A DNA stretch of 7,787 nucleotides, from contig QIDD01000035.1 in NCBI GenBank assembly GCA_003230355.1, positions 1 to 7,787 of the forward strand, read 5' to 3'. Position 1 is the stretch's first letter; every line of letters begins with the position of its first letter. Shown piece by piece: positions 5,997 to 7,787 of this stretch. A program made the position numbers and the translations under genes. The notes under the pieces were generated by a model, which saw nothing but the letters and a program-made list of their open reading frames with translations, had not been told where the DNA came from and did not search any database. This DNA comes from Methanobacteriota archaeon (GTDB taxonomy: Archaea; Hydrothermarchaeota; Hydrothermarchaeia; Hydrothermarchaeales; SZUA-236).

Positions 5997-7376
5997 TTAA
6001 AGCCCTTCTTTGGAAATAACCCCTCGCGCAGCCATTATACCCGTTGCCGAAGCGGTGATAATGCCCCTTGAAACACCGGCCCCGTCACCTGCTACAAAGA
6101 GGTTTTCTTTGCTCGTCTCCATACTTGCCCCAACCACTGCTCTAAGCGCGTAGAACTTGATTTCAGGCGCGTAGAGAAGCGTTGAATCAGCTGCAACACC
6201 AGGAATCACTAGGTCAAGACTTTCAAGGCCTTCAATGATATTCGTCACAACCCGATGCGGCATGACCATCGCAATATCACCGGGTGTAACGCCTCGAAGC
6301 GTTGGGCGCACATGACCTCTTTCAACGCGCTTCCAGGTAGAGCGCCTCCCCCTCCTCAAATCGCCCAGCCGCTGAACCAAGGGTTTTCCGCCGCCAAGAG
6401 TTGTTGCAGTTTTTGCAATGGACGCGCCGTATTCAGTGGAGTTTTCAACAGGCTCAGTTAGAACGATGCGCGTTAAAAATGCGAAGTTCGTGTTATCGCT
6501 TTGCTTATCACGCAGCGAGTGACCGTTCACGCCCACAAAGCCCTCGCCCACATCCTTATACATCTCCTTTACCACATAGCCCCGGTGATTTACGCAGAAG
6601 GTGCGCACAAAATCATCGTATGTTGGAGTGTTAATATGGAACTTAGGGTCACGGTTAATGTTACAAATCGGGTCCATCACAATCCCTGGAACCTCGACGC
6701 GCACACCCACATCGATTGCGCCGTGCCTGCGCTCAATACCTAGTTTTTCAGCCTGCTTAACAAACCACGATGCGCCCGACCTGCCCGGTGTCGCGATAAC
6801 ATACTTGGCCTTTATCTCGCCCTTCTTCTTTGTAAGAACACCCTCGTCCAATATCTCGGTAACCTCGGTCTTCAAAAGAAATGTGACACCCTCCTCCTCA
6901 AGATGCTCGCGAATAGATTTGATGACCTCAGGCGTGTGATCTGATCCGATGTGGCGCTGAGGGATCTGGATAAACTCGATTCCAGCGCTTGCAGCCTTGC
7001 GGGATAATTCCTCCTCCTCAACAGCTGTTGCCTTTGTAAGTTTCTCAGGCGCGCCATGGTCTAGATAAATCTTATCAACATAACGGATAAGCGCCCATGC
7101 CTCTTTGTGCTTGAGAAACTCATAGAGATTACCGCCGATATCCGGCCGAATATTAAGGGTGCCGTCACTTAGCCCGCCTGCGCCGCCCACACCTGACATC
7201 ACGTTACAGGGCTGGCAGTTTATGCACACGTCGGTCTTCTCCATGGGACAGATGCGCTTGTCAACCTCCTTTCCCATGTCGATAATGCAGACCGAAAGAT
7301 CAGTCTTCTCACAGAGCTCATAGGCTGCGAAAAGACCGGCCGGTCCTGCTCCAATAATGACAACGTCATACTTCAT
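5997..7376 (-). CDS. FAD-dependent dehydrogenase, COG2509 family
   Basis: A 459-residue flavoprotein. The N terminus is a Rossmann FAD-binding fold, DVVIIGAGPAGLFAAYE (4-20, GxGxxG at 9-14). A cysteine cluster follows at Cys43, Cys51, Cys54 and Cys57, leading into SGVGGAGGLSDG (61-72), which is characteristic of COG2509. Near the C terminus, LFVAGDGAGVSRGI (426-439) is the second flavin-binding segment. The family is broadly distributed and its substrate is unknown; some databases mislabel members as UDP-N-acetylenolpyruvoylglucosamine reductase, which does not fit an archaeon. I chose ATG 7376 because GGGTGA lies 5 bases upstream; an in-frame GTG at 7385 would overlap that ribosome-binding site. 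The DUF92 gene follows after one base. A TATA-like ATAAATAA on the minus strand at 7415-7408 would give a short leader. Confidence 0.9.
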   Translation of the reverse strand: MKYDVVIIGAGPAGLFAAYELCEKTDLSVCIIDMGKEVDKRICPMEKTDVCINCQPCNVMSGVGGAGGLSDGTLNIRPDIGGNLYEFLKHKEAWALIRYVDKIYLDHGAPEKLTKATAVEEEELSRKAASAGIEFIQIPQRHIGSDHTPEVIKSIREHLEEEGVTFLLKTEVTEILDEGVLTKKKGEIKAKYVIATPGRSGASWFVKQAEKLGIERRHGAIDVGVRVEVPGIVMDPICNINRDPKFHINTPTYDDFVRTFCVNHRGYVVKEMYKDVGEGFVGVNGHSLRDKQSDNTNFAFLTRIVLTEPVENSTEYGASIAKTATTLGGGKPLVQRLGDLRRGRRSTWKRVERGHVRPTLRGVTPGDIAMVMPHRVVTNIIEGLESLDLVIPGVAADSTLLYAPEIKFYALRAVVGASMETSKENLFVAGDGAGVSRGIITASATGIMAARGVISKEGL

Positions 7377-7472
7377 CGGATTCACCCTATGCTATCCATG
7401 TATCTTCTTATTTATCCTTTTCTGTGCCCCCGCGGCATCAGATTTATATATCGCCGGGCGTGGCAAAGTACT
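7377..7472. promoter_or_regulatory. Divergent promoter region between the COG2509 and geranylgeranyl-reductase-family genes
   Basis: A 96-base gap. For the plus gene (ATG 7473), TTTATATAT at 7443-7451 is centred 26 bases upstream with no Shine-Dalgarno, matching a leaderless start. For the minus gene (ATG 7376), ATAAATAA on the minus strand at 7415-7408 lies about 35 bases upstream, leaving a roughly 10-base leader that contains GGGTGA. The two genes therefore appear to use different initiation modes from one shared region. Confidence 0.55.
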
Positions 7473-7787
7473 ATGGACTATGATGTGATAATCGTTGGGG
7501 GCGGGCCCTGCGGTCTCATCGCTGCGCGTGACATTGCAGGCCAGGGAGCGGAGGTATGCATAATCGAAAGGAGCCAGGAGATCGGTTATCCTGTGAAGTG
7601 CTCAGGCCTCTTCAGCATCTCCGGGCTTAAGCAGATCGGCGTGGATGTTTCAGACTCGCTAATTTGTTCTACTATTCGGGGCGGGAGGTTCTACTCTCCC
7701 GGCGGCGAGGAGTTTCTCGCCTATTCAAAGCAGGACCGTGCAATTGTGGTGGAGCGAAAGATGTTTGACAAAGAGCTTGCCCGAGAC
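7473..7787 (+). CDS. Geranylgeranyl-reductase-family FAD-dependent oxidoreductase, N-terminal part, cut by window edge
   Basis: The first 105 codons run to the right edge without a stop. The protein opens with a Rossmann FAD motif, DVIIVGGGPCGLIAARD (4-20), the acidic end of strand 2 at IIER (30-33), then GYPVKCSGLFSISGLKQIG (38-56). That PxxCxG element directly after the FAD fold is typical of the geranylgeranyl reductase family (COG0644). In archaea such enzymes saturate the isoprenoid chains of membrane lipids (digeranylgeranylglycerophospholipid reductase) or related prenyl groups such as those of quinones. Several paralogues often coexist, so the exact substrate cannot be set from this fragment. 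The start is supported by a TATA box centred 26 bases upstream. It is divergent from the COG2509/DUF92 operon. Confidence 0.87.
   Translation, partial: MDYDVIIVGGGPCGLIAARDIAGQGAEVCIIERSQEIGYPVKCSGLFSISGLKQIGVDVSDSLICSTIRGGRFYSPGGEEFLAYSKQDRAIVVERKMFDKELARD

Noticed and set aside
6255..6939. Several plus-strand open frames opposite the COG2509 gene
   Set aside because: All are antisense to a continuous 459-codon flavoprotein and have unnatural compositions.
5997..7376. UDP-N-acetylenolpyruvoylglucosamine reductase, a label sometimes given to this family
   Set aside because: The protein has a two-part Rossmann FAD fold with a cysteine cluster, unlike MurB, and peptidoglycan precursors are not expected in an archaeon.
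1..7787. CRISPR arrays, insertion sequences, tRNA or rRNA genes
   Set aside because: No regularly spaced direct repeats, transposase motifs, terminal inverted repeats or tRNA-like cloverleaf sequences were found, and the gaps between genes are all under 100 bases.

Overview
This window looks like a piece of an archaeal, probably euryarchaeal, chromosome. It carries an archaeal-type Nmd3, a DUF424 protein, an archaeal type IV pilus/secretion ATPase, a PPOX-fold protein of the F420-dependent type, a COG4030/EhaR-like HAD protein, and the start of a geranylgeranyl-reductase-family flavoprotein. Several genes have an archaeal TATA-like box centred 25-27 nt upstream of the start codon with no clear Shine-Dalgarno, as expected for leaderless archaeal mRNAs. 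I cannot place it more precisely. A methanogen, ANME-type or Archaeoglobus-like lineage would fit, but that is inference. Coding density is very high, and the longest non-coding gap is under 100 bases.

Layout. (1) 1-766, minus: N-terminal 255 residues of a secretion/pilus ATPase that runs off the left edge. (2) 844-2731, plus: a HAD-superfamily phosphatase-like protein overlapping a PfkB-family sugar/nucleoside kinase that probably starts with TTG. (3) 2781-3344, plus: a two-CBS-domain protein with a C-terminal coiled coil. (4) 4797-3362, minus: a tight operon of PPOX/F420-type protein, DUF424 protein and Nmd3. (5) 4896-5276, plus: a PsiE-family membrane protein, whose stop codon interlocks with that of the convergent gene. 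(6) 7376-5273, minus: a COG2509 FAD-dependent dehydrogenase and, one base later, a DUF92 (VTE6-like) integral membrane protein. (7) 7473 to the right edge, plus: first 105 residues of a geranylgeranyl-reductase-family FAD protein, divergent from (6).

How the genes may work together. The HAD/PfkB pair looks like a coupled phosphatase/kinase unit acting on a small phosphorylated metabolite. DUF424 and Nmd3 point to large-subunit ribosome maturation, with a redox-type protein as first gene of that operon. The right-hand cluster groups a DUF92 protein (its plant relative phosphorylates phytyl phosphate), a flavin dehydrogenase and a geranylgeranyl-reductase-type flavoprotein. It is a candidate isoprenoid-lipid module and, to me, the most interesting hypothesis here. 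I see no CRISPR array, insertion sequence, rRNA or tRNA. Most of the window is ordinary archaeal core genome containing several poorly characterised families.
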